Shown here: piece after piece, positions 45,019 through 57,361 of the stretch
How the letters are laid out: each line of letters starts with the position of its first letter
Numbering within the stretch: position 1 is the first letter of the stretch
NCBI GenBank assembly: GCA_015143295.1
Contig: CM026554.1
Span: forward strand, 30,021,531 to 30,085,530
Direction: 5' to 3'
Source of the DNA: Tetracentron sinense
Lineage: Eukaryota; Streptophyta; Magnoliopsida; Trochodendrales; Trochodendraceae
Length of the DNA stretch: 64,000 nucleotides
Notes under the pieces: generated by a model
The model's input: only the letters and a program-made list of their open reading frames with translations
Database searches by the model: none
Told to the model about the DNA's origin: nothing
Program-made: the position numbers and the translations under genes

Positions 45019-47652
45019 GTCTAGATCTGATAGGCGCTTTACACTCGTAGAATATCTGGGAAATGACAAGAGGCCATCCTTGGCACACTCTTTATCCATT
45101 CTCAATGTAACCCATTTACAAATCAATGAAAATCTGCTAGTTAGCCCTTTGAGCATGACAACCTTTCTTTCATTACCACTTTTTAGGGACACCCTCCATC
45201 ACCAATCTGTGGCACATACCTGAACTACGTCATAACCTGATCCTGTAAAAGGTATATAGGCAACCTGACAAAATCAAGTGCGGTCACAAAATTTGTAATC
45301 ACTCCCCCAAGTCTCCCTAAACAGAGCCTTTCCCCAAAAGGAGTCATCAACTCTCCTCACAGAGTCACTCCCCAAGAGGAAACACACTCTCTCAATTCTC
45401 CAGGTGGAATCGACACAAAGTGCACAAAATTTCCATCAAAGAAAAACCCAAAATAGAAGTCGAAACATTCTCCAAGTCAGGGACTCCCCGACAAAAACAT
45501 CTCTCCAGGCTTGTCCCCAACAGAATCAACTTCTCCGAAAAAAAAACCTCCCCAGTGGAAACCAACTCTTCCCAGAAGAATCCCTCAGATAGGAAAAATC
45601 CCCAAACCAACCCTCTACCAGAGAGGAAAATCTCTAGTGGAGCATAAAAAAAAAAAAACTCTCCACTGGAAATACCAAAGGTACAAATCTCCAGCAGAAG
45701 ATCCCATGCAAGTCAGTTGCACCAAAAAGAAACAATTCCAAGGTGTCCTAAACTTCGGTCCCCCAGCCTACGTTTCGTCCCACTCTAAGTCCTCCTAGAT
45801 CCTCTAAAAACTACGAGTGCAAGCACAACATCATATTTACATCCTCAGTGGAGTACAATCCCCACAGGAATGCAGTCCAGTGCAATGAAGGGAGTATGCT
45901 TATTTCCCCAGCAAATCACAGGCTCCTCCAGCCAGTCGTGGGCATTAGGAAAACTGGTAACGGCCTCATTGCGCAAAAATTACGCGACACCCAGACTTAG
46001 TCTTGCGGCTAGGAGCAAAAAAGGGACAAAAATCAATCAGCTTCGCAGGCATGAGGAAAAACGGCAACGGCCTCATTGCGCAAAAATTATGCGAACCCAT
46101 GACTTGATCATTCCAAGGGTAAAAAAGGGAGAAAAAAAGCTGAAAACCAGTTTGGCAATACAATCCGGTAGTAATCAGGCTCATCGGACTCCCTAGCCAC
46201 CTTCAGCAGTCAGTATCTCTCGACAGGTCAGCATCCTCAGCAGAGATTCCAACAGGGAACACCCCAACAGATGTGTTACTTCAGGACATATCCCCATCAG
46301 AGATTTCAACAGAGAGTACCCTCAGCAGATGTGTTACTTCAGGGAACATCTCCAGCATACAGGCAAGCACCGGGAAATCCTCAGCAGACTGGAAATCCCG
46401 AGATCCCTGGCAGCAGTCTACAGCAGATTCTGACTCCCCAGCCAGTAGTCTAACAGAGATTTATTCCTCGGCAGATTTAGGCAACAGGCCACAACTGTCT
46501 CCAATCCCCCAGCGGATCCCCTGGCAGAAGCTCTGACAGCTCTCAGTAAAACTATCTCCCTAACATGAGTCCAGAAGCTGTGACGACGTTTAGACAAACT
46601 CGTCTATCCCTAGCAGCATTCTGCTTTGAGTCATACTCTACTCTCCGAGAGTAAAAGGAAGCTCACAATCCCCCTTAAGCCCTAACCTTAGGAAATTTAC
46701 TGGCAAATCTAAAAGCTAACAAAGCATACTTTTGTCAAAATCAAAAATCTTTCACAAAAGTCTTTTACACTTTTTCAGAAAAGATTTTCAAAAAATAAAT
46801 TTTCGGTTTCAAAATCCGTTTGAACCAACTTGCACCAAGCAGCCCCGGCGAGACAAGCAGAAGAAGCAGCTTCAACAACTCCCCAGCAAGCTGCTTCAGC
46901 AGAGTCATAGGAAAGCATCCTCGCCTTATCCCTTGCATGTGATCACTTGCATAGCGTCATACCTTGCATGACCAAACCAGTTCAGGGTCATCCAATATGA
47001 TCTGAGTTCAGTGCCAATCGGCCATACCAAAATCAAATCTGGCATCATTTGCCTCAAATCATTCAAACTCTGTGTGTGTGTACCTTTACAGTGTACACCA
47101 TCCGTCTGGTATATCTTGACAGTGTATACCATTCAAACTCTCTGTGTGTACCTTTACAGTGTACATCACTCTTTTGTGCATCTTGACAGTATGCACCATC
47201 CTTCTTGTACCTTGACAGTGTACATTCCTCGACACCCCCGCATGTCTTTGACATCCGAGTCTCCAACACTCACCGCATGTCCCCCCAAAGACACCCCTGT
47301 GTGATCTCAACATCCGAGTCTCCAGCACTCACCGCATATCCTCTCTTGAGATGTCTCCGCTCGTTATCGACATCCCAGGTCTCCATTGACGCCGAGTCAA
47401 TATGCCGACACCTCCCATGTCCAGCACCCCGTGTGCTCCCAACATTTCGTGTGTTTCTGACACCCCGTGTGTCTCCTGACTGTCTCGGTTAATATCCTCC
47501 GGGGAACACCGTTTCGATCATTTTCCTCATCACTTCACCGCGCTCACCATCTGCACAGTATGCATACATCTTATCATCCATCCCAATCCATCTCGGTGTA
47601 AAAATAGGATGATTCCAGTCTTTGCCCTTCAACTGCCATCCTGGCACTCTCT
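45019..47652 (+). other. Long non-coding 3' region with several tandem-repeat families
   Basis: No ORF with a known domain is present. Repeats: CGGCCTCATTGCGCAAAAAT twice, 107 bp apart (45961, 46068); ATGTGTTACTTCAGG twice, 58 bp apart (46271, 46329), within a CAGCAGA-rich stretch (46200-46450); CTTTACAGTGTAC twice, 68 bp apart, with looser copies every ~34 bp (47050-47225); CATCCGAGTCTCCA.CACTCACCGCAT twice, 59 bp apart (47252, 47311). An oligo-A tract is at 45646. Repeat-rich 3' regions are known in Tat/Ogre elements. Confidence 0.75.
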
Positions 47653-47668
47653 GGCAAAGAGGGGCAGC
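47653..47668 (+). other. Polypurine tract of the Ogre-like element
   Basis: GGCAAAGAGGGGCAGC lies directly before the 3' LTR and would prime plus-strand DNA synthesis. Confidence 0.75.
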
Positions 47669-50188
47669 TGTAAGCACCCAATTTTTACACTCGGTCCAAA
47701 CCCTAAACCCCTAGGACAACCCTAGGACAAGGCCCATTACCCTAGGACCTAAGCCTTGGGCCCAAGGCTCATTACCCTAGGACAAACCCAAATAGAACCC
47801 TAGGCAAGCCCTAGGTGAACCTTAGACCCTAAAAACCTAGGTAAATCCTTGTGGGCTCACGGCCCATTAGCATCTCGATACCCAAAACCGAAGACCTAGC
47901 CTGAAGCCTAGGGCAAGCCCTATGGGCTTGAGGCCCGTTTAAAAATTCAAAAAATCCCAAAACCTTAAAGCCCATAGCCTTTAGGGCCCACACTTAGGCC
48001 CACCTCAACCCATGAGGATCACATGGGTGGGACCCACAACCCCTAAGCCGAAATGGGCGGGAAATGCCCGAAATGGCTGTCCACAATCCTTTTGGCCCAA
48101 GTGAGATTGGGTCTGGCCCCGAAATAGCAATAAAACCTTAATGTCGGTAATCGAATTACCTACATTCCAAATTAGCCTGATTTGAGAATGGAGGTAATTC
48201 GATTACTGCCATTCCTGGATTTGCAGAATTACGTGTGTAGGCTCCATTGCAGCCACTCTGGGTGCTTTGGGTCTTCCCCCATTGGTCTCTGAACTTTTCT
48301 AAATGACCGTTTTACCCTTGAGGGTCCTCCCATCTCCTCTATAAAATCTAAGCCACCCCCATGCAAAAGAGGCAGCATCTCTTCATGTCCAAACCCTGCT
48401 CAGTTACTCCCAGACCACCTGATCCTCCACCAGTTATTCAGGTAGACTCCTAGCCAGCTCTTCATGTCCTCAGGCCATGCCAATCCTCATCACCATTACT
48501 GCAACTCCGCCACCATCCTCCATCGCCGAACAGCCAGTGTATAAGGGTACCCACCTACCCCTTTTGCATTTTTTCGGTTCAAGCTTTGTAAGGACCCCCT
48601 GATCCTAATCCAGGGGGTCCACTTACTATTTTGTTAGCATTCAGTAACTTCCAAACCAAGGATAGGACCCCCCTATCCCTCTCATCGATGTGGGGAGGAT
48701 CCCTTGAGGTATACCCGGGTTAGACACCCTCCCTACTATGCTTGGACACTCCACATAGGGTCTGGGGGTCCCTCAGACAATGAGGAGAACCCTAGACCCT
48801 TGCTTGTATAGCCAACAGTGGAGAAAAATGTTTTTTTCAACAAAAAAGCTTAATGTCGGTAATCACATTACCAACCCTCTGAAATTAGCCTAAAAAGCCT
48901 CTGTCCCCATTCAGTTTACCGACACAGTGGGCTTATTTTTGTACTAACTTCGGGCCCCTGTGGGGTCCACATGCCAAGTGTTCTGGGGTCCACCCCAGGC
49001 TTGTTGGAAATCCCTTGACCTCCTCTAGCTCCTTACAAAATTTCAGGGCCTGACTCGAAGTTTAACCCTAGTTACCAGAGCCCTTAACTTTTGTAAAATT
49101 CTATTCTTGGTGTCGACAGTCCAACTGTCGACACTACAGAGTCTTTTTTGCCTGATTTTGGGCCCTTGTGGGGCCTACACCTGTGATCTGTTGGACCTGA
49201 CACCTAGTCCATTGGAAAGAGTGCACTCCAGGCTATCTTTCCATGCCTTTACTTTACCCATGAGAGGTCCCTAACCGCAGTTAGAACCCTACAAACCCTG
49301 GTTAAGAAATTACAGAAATGGAGGTAATTCGATTACCTCCATTCTGCAATTTTCTGATTTTGGGCTTTGTAAAGAGTCCAAACCTGGTAGGAGGCCACTC
49401 TAGGCCCTGCCATACCCTTTGGGCCCACTTTTGACTAACCTTGACCCTTAACCATAGTTAAAACGGTCCCGGTTAACTTTTAACCATGGTTAAGCACCAC
49501 TTAACCCCGCAAAAAATATGAAAAAATCCCTAAAAATCCATAAAAATACAAAAGACTAAAAAATCAACTCTAGGACTTTTTTAACCCTGGTTAGCAACCC
49601 TAACCACGGTTAACACCCTCTTAACCTCGGTTAGCAACCCTAACCCTCGGTTAACACCCCTTTGCCTACCGGGCCTCACCCTAATCTACCGGACTACCCC
49701 TCGGCCTACTGGGCCCAACACTTTACACATTGACCAACCTCGGTCAAGTAAAATCCTAATCTACCGGATTAGGTCCATTGGTCGCCTTTTGGTGCACACA
49801 CACACGCCCCCTCGCCTTAGCACGGGTACAAGTGCTAGAACTACGTTCGGTTTGATCTCACCTCAATGTGAGTACGTAGGCAGTCCAACACGGGCCCGAC
49901 CCTAATTAGCTTTTACTTTCTTCCGGTTAGTATTAACTTAAACACTAAAGGCATTCGATTAATGTTGATCTTAATTTTGGCTTAAACCTAGCAAGTAGGG
50001 ACCTACCATGTGTGGAAGTGTCGGGGTGCCTAACCCCTTCCTCAAACTTAGCCGAACCTCTTATCCCAATTCCTGATCGCGGACCAAGCTTTATCCAACA
50101 TTTCCCGATGACTTATCCCTTCTGAATTAAGTGGTGACTCTAAACCCTGTGAGACATTTTCCCGGGGGAGCGAAATCCCGTGCTCATA
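47669..50188 (+). repeat. 3' LTR of the Ogre-like element
   Basis: This 2,520-bp copy of 33143-35628 ends TGCTCATA (CA changed to TA). It carries a duplicated phrase near its start (AGGCCCATTACCCTAGGAC and AGGCTCATTACCCTAGGAC) that is single in the 5' LTR, which accounts for most of the extra length. Confidence 0.88.
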
Positions 50189-50193
50189 TTCTT

Positions 50194-51360
50194 CTTTTAC
50201 GACCTTTCTCTAGAATACTACATTTGGAGATAATAAAGCATCCTTTTAAGTTAAATGATCATCTTCCAGTAAGAAAGATGTTATAAAGTTTGTTCCAAAT
50301 TAAGCTAGACTCTTTTACAGCTCTTTTACTCATTCTTTGTTTAAAGTTTCTTTTATTTCACTTAGTTATAAGTTTTTATTTTGACTAGTGGATGGAAAGT
50401 CAGATTGTTCCATAAACTTAGTTTTCAAATTAAGGAAATATATTTTCAAAAAAATTTAGCATCTCTAGCTTCTATCATATTGTTAGAATCTAATACAGTA
50501 TCTTTTGATTTTAAGAACCCGAAATTAACAGGCTTTATTATTTGTGCATATCCAATAAATACACAGTCTAAAATATTTGATCCTACTTTTGTTTTTTTAG
50601 TTTCTGGTACTCTTACTTTAGCCAAACGCCCCCACAATTTAAGGTATTTAAAATTTGGTTTAAAACTTTTCCATCACTCATATGATGTCTTTTTAGTTTT
50701 TCTATGAGGTATTCTATTTTACATATTACATGTAGAAAGAATTGTTTCCCTCACATGTTATAAGGTAACCCTAAACTACCTAACATAGCATTTACTATAT
50801 TTATCAATGTTCTATTTTTCCTTTGTGCTAAAATATTTTGTTCAAGTGAGTATCGTGTAATAGTTTCATGAATAATTTTATAAGATTCATAGAATTCTCT
50901 AAAGAGGCGATACTCATATTCTCCACCTGGTCAGTTCTAATTCTTTTAAGTTTCTTGTCTAGTTGATTTTCAACTGCAATATCATATTTAACAAACTTAT
51001 TTAGTGCTTCATCTTTACTTTTTAATAAGTAAATCTTTGAGAACCTAGAAAAATGATCTATAAAAGATATGTAGTATTTTTACTATCTCTAGACATACTT
51101 TTTTAAAATCCCCCCAGATCACTATGTATCAAACTAATAATTATGGTTGTCCCTGTACAAAAAATTTCTTGGCAAATTTTGATTCAATATAAATTTCATA
51201 TTTATTGAAATTTGTGTTTGCTAATTCAGGAACTAATCCTAATTATTTCAAATATTTTAATGTAAGAGACATTCACATGACTTACTTTACCGTGCCAAGT
51301 ATCAATAGACTACATAATATAAGCAAAAGATGTGAATTATGAATTATTTATTACAGAAGG
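50194..51360 (-). pseudogene. Ty1/copia integrase remnant next to KTI-2
   Basis: The minus strand at 50446-50637 reads WGRLAKVRVPETKK and DCVFIGYAQ, the stretch after the copia integrase core; 50940-51100 corresponds to the FVDHFSRF core region of the other units. It continues the RT remnant at 31900-33137 once the 17-kb insertion is removed. It leads into the KTI-2 3' flank and is closest to unit 3 in sequence. Confidence 0.75.
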
Positions 51361-51364
51361 GAGC

Positions 51365-51370
51365 TTTATT
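51365..51370 (-). terminator. AATAAA polyadenylation signal candidate for KTI-2
   Basis: Same motif and spacing as after KTI-1 (about 110 bp past the stop). Confidence 0.45.
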
Positions 51371-51479
51371 TAATACACCATTCAATGACAACAATCTTTT
51401 TTACCTAAAAATGAAAAAGAAAATGACAGTAGCTCCATTTATTTACGCTACTATGCGCAACTGCTCCTCCATTTTAAAA

Positions 51480-52067
51480 TTAAGCCCTCCTAAACATAAA
51501 TGGAAGTTGAGGACCATCCAAAGCCAATAACCTATTCCCGTCATTGATCAAAACACCAGCTGTGCCACAGATAAACCTACATGTGGGACACACATCAGTA
51601 GGACACCATGTTAGCTTGTAAACATCTCCGTCTCTCTCTATCCGAAAGTAACTTCCATAACTTCGATCATCTCCGGTGCCAATTAACCTCCTATTGGTCG
51701 TAGCGTCTGTCTCGCCTATCTTCCATGCTGTCGACGTTATACAAGTCGTAGCGGCCGAGAAATATACGGTGAAGTCACTATTTTCACGGATCACAGTCTC
51801 TCCGGCAAAGAAGGGTGTGAAGATGACTGGTAGGCCGGGCGAGGCCGCCGTATCCTCCTGACCAACGTAGTAGGAGCACGACCCATTCCGATCAATAAGG
51901 GTCAGGCTACCACCATTGTCGGTAATAGCAGGAAGTATGTAATACTCCACCCCAGATTGAAGAGCCTGTCCAGCCGTGTCAAGCACTGCTGGGTTTGAGT
52001 TTTCCGTGGGTTGAGCAACTGAGATGGCCATGAGTACTAGCCATACAAAGCACACTACTCTCAACAT
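51480..52067 (-). CDS. Kunitz (STI/miraculin-type) protease inhibitor, copy 2
   Basis: This 195-residue product is identical, residue for residue, to copy 1 read from its second ATG. The nucleotide changes I could find between the two (about four in the coding region, for example GCA/GCT and TCG/TCA on the coding complement) are silent. The start is the ATG at 52067; the longer frame upstream opens only with TTG. Signal peptide, Kunitz signature, six Cys and non-basic reactive loop are as in copy 1. Its promoter has the TATA box but a mutated G-box and a MITE 230 bp upstream, so expression may differ from copy 1 although the protein does not. The 17-kb Ogre-like element ends 1.3 kb beyond its stop. 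Confidence 0.93.
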   Translation of the reverse strand: MLRVVCFVWLVLMAISVAQPTENSNPAVLDTAGQALQSGVEYYILPAITDNGGSLTLIDRNGSCSYYVGQEDTAASPGLPVIFTPFFAGETVIRENSDFTVYFSAATTCITSTAWKIGETDATTNRRLIGTGDDRSYGSYFRIERDGDVYKLTWCPTDVCPTCRFICGTAGVLINDGNRLLALDGPQLPFMFRRA

Positions 52068-52162
52068 GATGATTCTTTGATTCTCTCTCAACAAAGGATG
52101 CTAAAGAAAAGATTATTTACGGGGTTGGATATATATTGTCTTTGGGCATTGGTGGGTGGTGA

Positions 52163-52175
52163 CATATTTATAGGG
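52163..52175 (-). promoter_or_regulatory. TATA box of KTI-2
   Basis: The minus strand reads CCCTATAAATATG about 96 bp before the start codon, as in the other two copies. The G-box position (52210-52215) reads CAAGTG here instead of CACGTG. Confidence 0.6.
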
Positions 52176-52299
52176 TATTGCATTAAGAAGTCGCAATTCT
52201 TGATGATGACAAGTGGTGGCATTACTTTTAGTCTTGTACCATAAGGCCAGATTAAGGAGTGTTATAGAGTTATCCTTATCCTTCTGATATATGGTCATA

Positions 52300-52587
52300 G
52301 GCCTCGGATTGTATCTGGCGAAGCCGGAAAGGGCTCTCGGGGTTCCATACATTGTGCGGCAGCTGGCAGAAAAATAGGGAGAAGTCATTTATTTTCTCCC
52401 CATGATTTTTGACTTCTCCCCCATTTGATATCTCTCCCTCTTATTCTCACACACTTATCGATGTCCATTTGTATGTGGAAAAGTCAAAATCATGGCCCCA
52501 TGATTTTTACTTCTCCACCACATGTCACCTATTCTATGGAACCCTGAGGTAAGCCCTTTCTGGCTTCGCCAGAGGCAAGCCAAGGCC
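52300..52587. mobile_element. Mutator-type MITE upstream of KTI-2
   Basis: The 288-bp element has long inverted ends (GGCCTCGGATTGTATCTGGC at left) and a perfect 9-bp duplication ATGGTCATA (52291-52299 and 52588-52596). It is the same family as 8739-9029 but inverted and at a different site, so it is a separate insertion. Confidence 0.85.
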
Positions 52588-52596
52588 ATGGTCATA

Positions 52597-53798
52597 TATG
52601 TACAACAGTTCTAACGTGGAGAACTATACATCTACTTCAGAGAGCAAATGTCGTATTAGACCAGCCACCCACATGGGCAACTGAATTGGGGGCTTTGATG
52701 GATCAAGAAAGAGAAATGATTTTGAGACCTCAAAAGGGCCGAGAGTACCACCGAGACGCTGCCTCCTTGCACGGAATATCAGGTGGGGCCTACCATGTGA
52801 ACGTGGGCCTTACCTGAAATCCCATTCACGGATGCACAGTCCCAGTCTTTGTGGTCTCGGTCCCCTTTTCGGTCTCAGTAGCAAAGTCCTAATCTATTTC
52901 AGAAAACAAATGTCGATGGATGGCCGTGGTCACTGGTCATAGGCCAAAGTCGTAACAGACCATCCATACCCAAGTAGAAAGTAATCATCTATAATCATAT
53001 CGGATAAATCTTCTGAGACCACATTACGGCCGAGACCACCGAGACCGTACAGCCATGTGCAGGATTTCAGGTGGGGCCTATCATGTGAATGAATCTTAAC
53101 CACAGTTTGTGAGTGTTAAAAAGTGGAGTGTAGACTAATGAGGACCGGCCATTTGGTTACATGATGGAAACCATGGGTAAGTTAAGCATTTTTTTAGATT
53201 TTAGGAGGGGCTTAGAATCCCCAACGCCATCCGGCTTCGCCCTTGCTCCCAGGCTGCCTATATTGATACTAAAAGGACAAAAAAATCTCAAAGTTGAGGG
53301 GGGCTTCAGCCACCCCGGGCCTCCGCCCCTGCACACATGCCTCACACCAAAGAGTTCCAAATGCTTTTAGGCCAAATCTAAATCAACTAATACTCTCTCT
53401 AACTCCTAACAAGACCGAATACCGAATAGAAAAGAAGCCTAAAGTGCCTCCTTTCCATCGCTTATGTCTTCATTATGTACAATAGGTAGAAGTAGACATT
53501 AATCTTGAATGTTCCATCCCCTGTTGTATTGATTGTCCTTTATCATGGTTAACTTTAAGGAACTATTTAAAGTATCTCTACTAACATAAAGAGGATTCCT
53601 CTTGATTGATATTTGTGTTAGTTCCAAAATGACACATCTACCTATTACTCTATAAATGAGAATGCTTCTGTGAGGCTAATATTTTCTAAATTCCCAAATT
53701 ACCCGTATAATAATCAGGTATAGAAGACAAAAAATAGAAGACAAAAAATTCATTGAATGTGTGCTTAATTCCCATACTACTTACTAATTTATAGTAGA
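52597..53798. other. KTI-2 upstream flank with rearranged unit sequence and MITE scraps
   Basis: The unit-flank phrase GTCGTATTAGACCA occurs twice here (52650; diverged at 52950), so the flank is partly duplicated. Between them is a hairpin-like insert (about 52721-52890) with ends TTGAGACC..GGGCCGAGA and TCTCGGTCCCC..GGTCTCA. At 53298-53335, GGGGCTTCAGCCACCCCGGG and CCTCCGCCCC resemble one end of the MITE at 61318. No gene is seen to 53798. Confidence 0.45.
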
Positions 53799-55900
53799 CT
53801 TGAAATTCTCTACGGATATATAATTCTTAACTGGGGTTAAAATTCACCCACACCTAAGGTTCACCCACTTATCTTTGGTTTTTAAGAAAAAAAAAGTAAC
53901 TCTATGAGTTAAATTTTTTTAACCAGGGTCACAAGGGTGGGTAAACTCTAAGGGTAGGTGAATCTTAACCACAGCTAAGGGGGTGTAAAAAAAAAACATA
54001 TGGAACCCCTAGGGTTCACCCACTATTCTTAGATTTTAGAAAAAAAATAAAAATAAATAAACCCCGGTTAAAATTCACTAACTCCTAAGGCTAAATTTTT
54101 TTTCTTCTAAAAACTAAAGATAGGTGAGTGAACCCTAAGTGTGGGTGAATCTTAACCGCAGTTAAAGGGTATCAAAAGAGACACATGAAAACCTCCAGGG
54201 CGTAACCGGACTCCCATTGTGGTTAAGATTCACCTACCCTAAATTTTACCCACTTATCCTTGGTTTTAAGAAAAAAATATTATTTGTTTTTAAACCGTGA
54301 CTAAAATTCAATAACTCCTAGGGGTAAATTTTTTTCATATTTTTTTTTCTAAAAATCAAGAATAAGTGGTTGAACTTTACATGTGAGTGAATCTTAACCA
54401 CTGTTAAGGAGTGTTACAAGAGGCTCATGGTGACCTTAGTGGCAAAACTGAACTCCTTGCTCTCTTGGCATAACGCTCCGAAAGAAGAACGTCTTGCCAA
54501 GGCCCTGCCTGCCCCCTTTCTTTGCTATGCCCAAAATGTCCCTAAGGCTTTTTGAGTCTAAAAATGTACCTACGTCATATTTCTATATCCAACGTGTCCT
54601 TCACAATTTTTTTCACAAAGGATATCCATAATGTCCCTTAAGTTTCTATACCGAAAATATTACTTTATTTCTTTTCAAATGCCCTTACAAAGGTCTCTCT
54701 TTTCCCACTCTCTCTTCCCTTCCCCTCTCTCTTGCGTGCATTGCACGTGCCGCTCACTAGTGAATTATAAGAGGAATATAATATAATCAAGGATAAGGAA
54801 AAAATTCGTATTATCCCCGTCATTGATAAGAAACTTGCTAATCACATATATGTCATTGTGGAATTAATTGATGGGTATCACACCAGATTCTCGAATCACC
54901 AATGGCGTCAATAAGGAACTATGGATGAGAAATTAAAATCCATGCATTTGAAGTAATCACCCCTTAAGGAAGAATAGTTAATCAAGAATCAAGAAAGTTT
55001 CTTTTTGAAGGCCTTAACATCCGTCAATTTATTAATACCATGGCCACCCTCATCATAGATAGGGTGTAGAAAGTTTTGTCTAAGTCATCCAGTAGGTTCT
55101 TTGATTACCATTTTTATCATTTTATATATACTGGTGGGCAGCACGTGTGATGCACATGAGAGAGAGAGGAAGGGGAAGGGACTAAGAAGAGGGACCTTGG
55201 TGAGGGCATTTCGATAAAAAAAACTTAAGGAATATTTTGGTTATAGAAACTTGAGGGACATTTTAGATAAAAAAAAATGTGAGAGACATGTTGCTTATTG
55301 AAATATGATGTTGGGACATTTTAAAAACCAAAAAGTTTTAGAGACATGTTGGGTATAGCAAAGAAAGGGGGCGAACGGGACCTTGGCGAGACATTCTTCT
55401 TTCGGAGCATTTTGCCAACTGAGCAAGGAGTCCGGTTATGCCACAGAGGTATTCATGTGTCCCTTTTGACACTACTTAATTATGATTAAGATTCACCCAC
55501 TTATCCTTGGTTTTTAGAAAAAAATATTAAAAAAAAGAATTTAACCCTTGTAGTTAGTGAATTTTAATCAACGTTTAAAAGAAATTAATAATTTTTTTTT
55601 CCAAAAAACCAAGAATAAGTTGTTGAACTCTAGGGGTCGGTGAATCTTAAACACAATTAAGTAGTTAAAATTCACTATTTATCTTTGGTTTTTAGAAAAA
55701 TTTTAATTTTTTAAACCTTAATTAAAATTCACTAATTCTAGGATTTAATTTTTTTTCTTCTAAAATCCAAGAATAAGTAGGTGAACCTTAAGAGTGGGTG
55801 AATCTTAACCACTGTTAAAGAGTATTAAAAGGGACACATGACGACCTAAGTGGTGTAATCGCACTCAAAGAAGTCTGTTATAACCGTAGAGAATTTCAAG
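53799..55900. mobile_element. 2.1-kb foldback element with long, internally repeated inverted arms
   Basis: The outer ends CTTGAAATTCTCTACGG (53799) and its complement (ending 55900) bound two arms of roughly 970 and 775 bp. The inner arm segments (54440-54770 and 55125-55445) pair clearly, for example GCTCCGAAAGAAGAACGTC against its near complement at about 55400. The outer arm segments consist of repeated TTCACCCACTTATC.TTGG / GTGGGTGAATCTTAACCAC motifs in both directions. No transposase ORF and no clear target-site duplication. Confidence 0.65.
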
Positions 55901-57330
55901 CCAAATAGATAGATGAGTGAGGGCTAATATGAGAACCAAACAAATATTTAATTAAGTGTTTGACTTATATAATGATTAAGATTATGATAAGGGTAGTTTG
56001 GTAATTTTATGAAATTTCATCTACATTTTTAAAGGGCTCATTATGGGGTAATTTTGGAATTTTGAAAATTTTCGTCACGTTTTCAAGGGCTCATTATGCA
56101 AATGGTAGTTTTGGAATTTTACAAATTTTCATCACGTTTTCAAAGGCTCATTATGCAAAGGATAGTTTTGTAAAGATAAAATTTTCCAACATACTATCCA
56201 ATTTTTTTGATAAGTCCTTTAGGTAATGACATACCCATCAAAGAAATGATCGAGATAGAATATAAAAACATGTTTTGAAATAATCAATCTCCTATTTCTC
56301 GATAGAAGCTTCCTATGCCAAGTACCCTCAATTTTATCTTCCAACAGTGTGCTCAACATAATCTATCTTCACTCTACTTTTAAAGCTTGAAACTATCAAA
56401 TAGGTCATACATGCAATTTAGCACAATTCTAAATTAAAAAATTTTAATTAAGGAATAATGAAAATCACAAAAAATAGAGTCACTGCATATTATAATTTGA
56501 GGGGAGAATACGAGCTATATTCAAATATTCAAATAATGGATAAGACAATGATCTAAGTCAAAGATATGGGTGATATATTTTGTTGACCTAAGGGAAAGTA
56601 TTAGGCACACTTAGACTCCCATAAAAGTGGTTACTTACTCCCTAAATCCACTTTAGACAAGTTAGTTAAAATTTATAATTTAATCAAGCTAATATGAAAA
56701 CATACTAAAATGAAACATATTGAATGAATAATAGCTTCAAATTAGAAACAAGCATCAAAAAGAAATTTGCGTCATTTGAAACATCTCAAATTAAGCAAGC
56801 ATGCAATGGGAAACAAGTTTTTTTTGTTAATGGGATCACACCGATGAGAGTTATTTACGTATCAATGAAAACAGAATCAGACCAACACGGTTCAATATTT
56901 CATGCAATAATATAAGCATACGACCAATAAGCTAGTAATCAAGCAAAAATATAAAGAAGTTAATTATAAATAACAAATCAAACAAGCAAGCAAGCAAAGA
57001 AAAATTTTATATATTTCTTTAAAATGATTTTAATAGTTTATACTCATATAAGGATAGAGCATGTGATCATGTAGGCAAGCTTAAAACTAATGTAAAAATG
57101 GAAAATCAAAATCTTATAAAATTTAAAAAATCATAGAAAAATACCTAGAACAGTAGAATAGGCATAAATCCGGAGACAAGTACTATTACTTGTGAAAAAT
57201 TAAAGGGGTCCCTTGGAATGGTATCCCATGCATCTGGATTTGGTGCAGTAGGTTGCAGAGAACACAATCCAAAACTTATCTAGACCATAAATTGTTCTTT
57301 CAGTTTTCAAATTAGTCTGTCTTTGTCTTG

Positions 57331-57361
<31 letters not shown>

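Larger units (their letters stand above)
33143..50188 (+). mobile_element. Ogre-like Tat-lineage Ty3/gypsy element, 17.0 kb
   Basis: The LTRs are about 2.5 kb, beginning TGTAAGCACCCAATTTTTA, with a 5-bp duplication TTCTT at 33138-33142 and 50189-50193. It sits inside the copia remnant. Order: LTR, primer-binding site, accessory ORF, gag, protease, probable intron, RT, RNase H, second (archaeal-type) RNase H, integrase, long repeat-rich 3' region, polypurine tract, LTR. Two RNase H domains define the Tat lineage; an extra 5' ORF, an intron between protease and RT, and very large size are features of Ogre. About a dozen stops and several frame changes make it inactive. Confidence 0.88.

Noticed and set aside
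47050..47345. CRISPR-like array
   Set aside because: Repeats are few, diverged and of mixed period in a plant retrotransposon 3' region; no uniform repeat-spacer pattern.
33143..50188. An integrated plant pararetrovirus
   Set aside because: LTRs, integrase, two RNase H domains and target duplication identify a Tat-lineage LTR retrotransposon; no movement or coat protein features.
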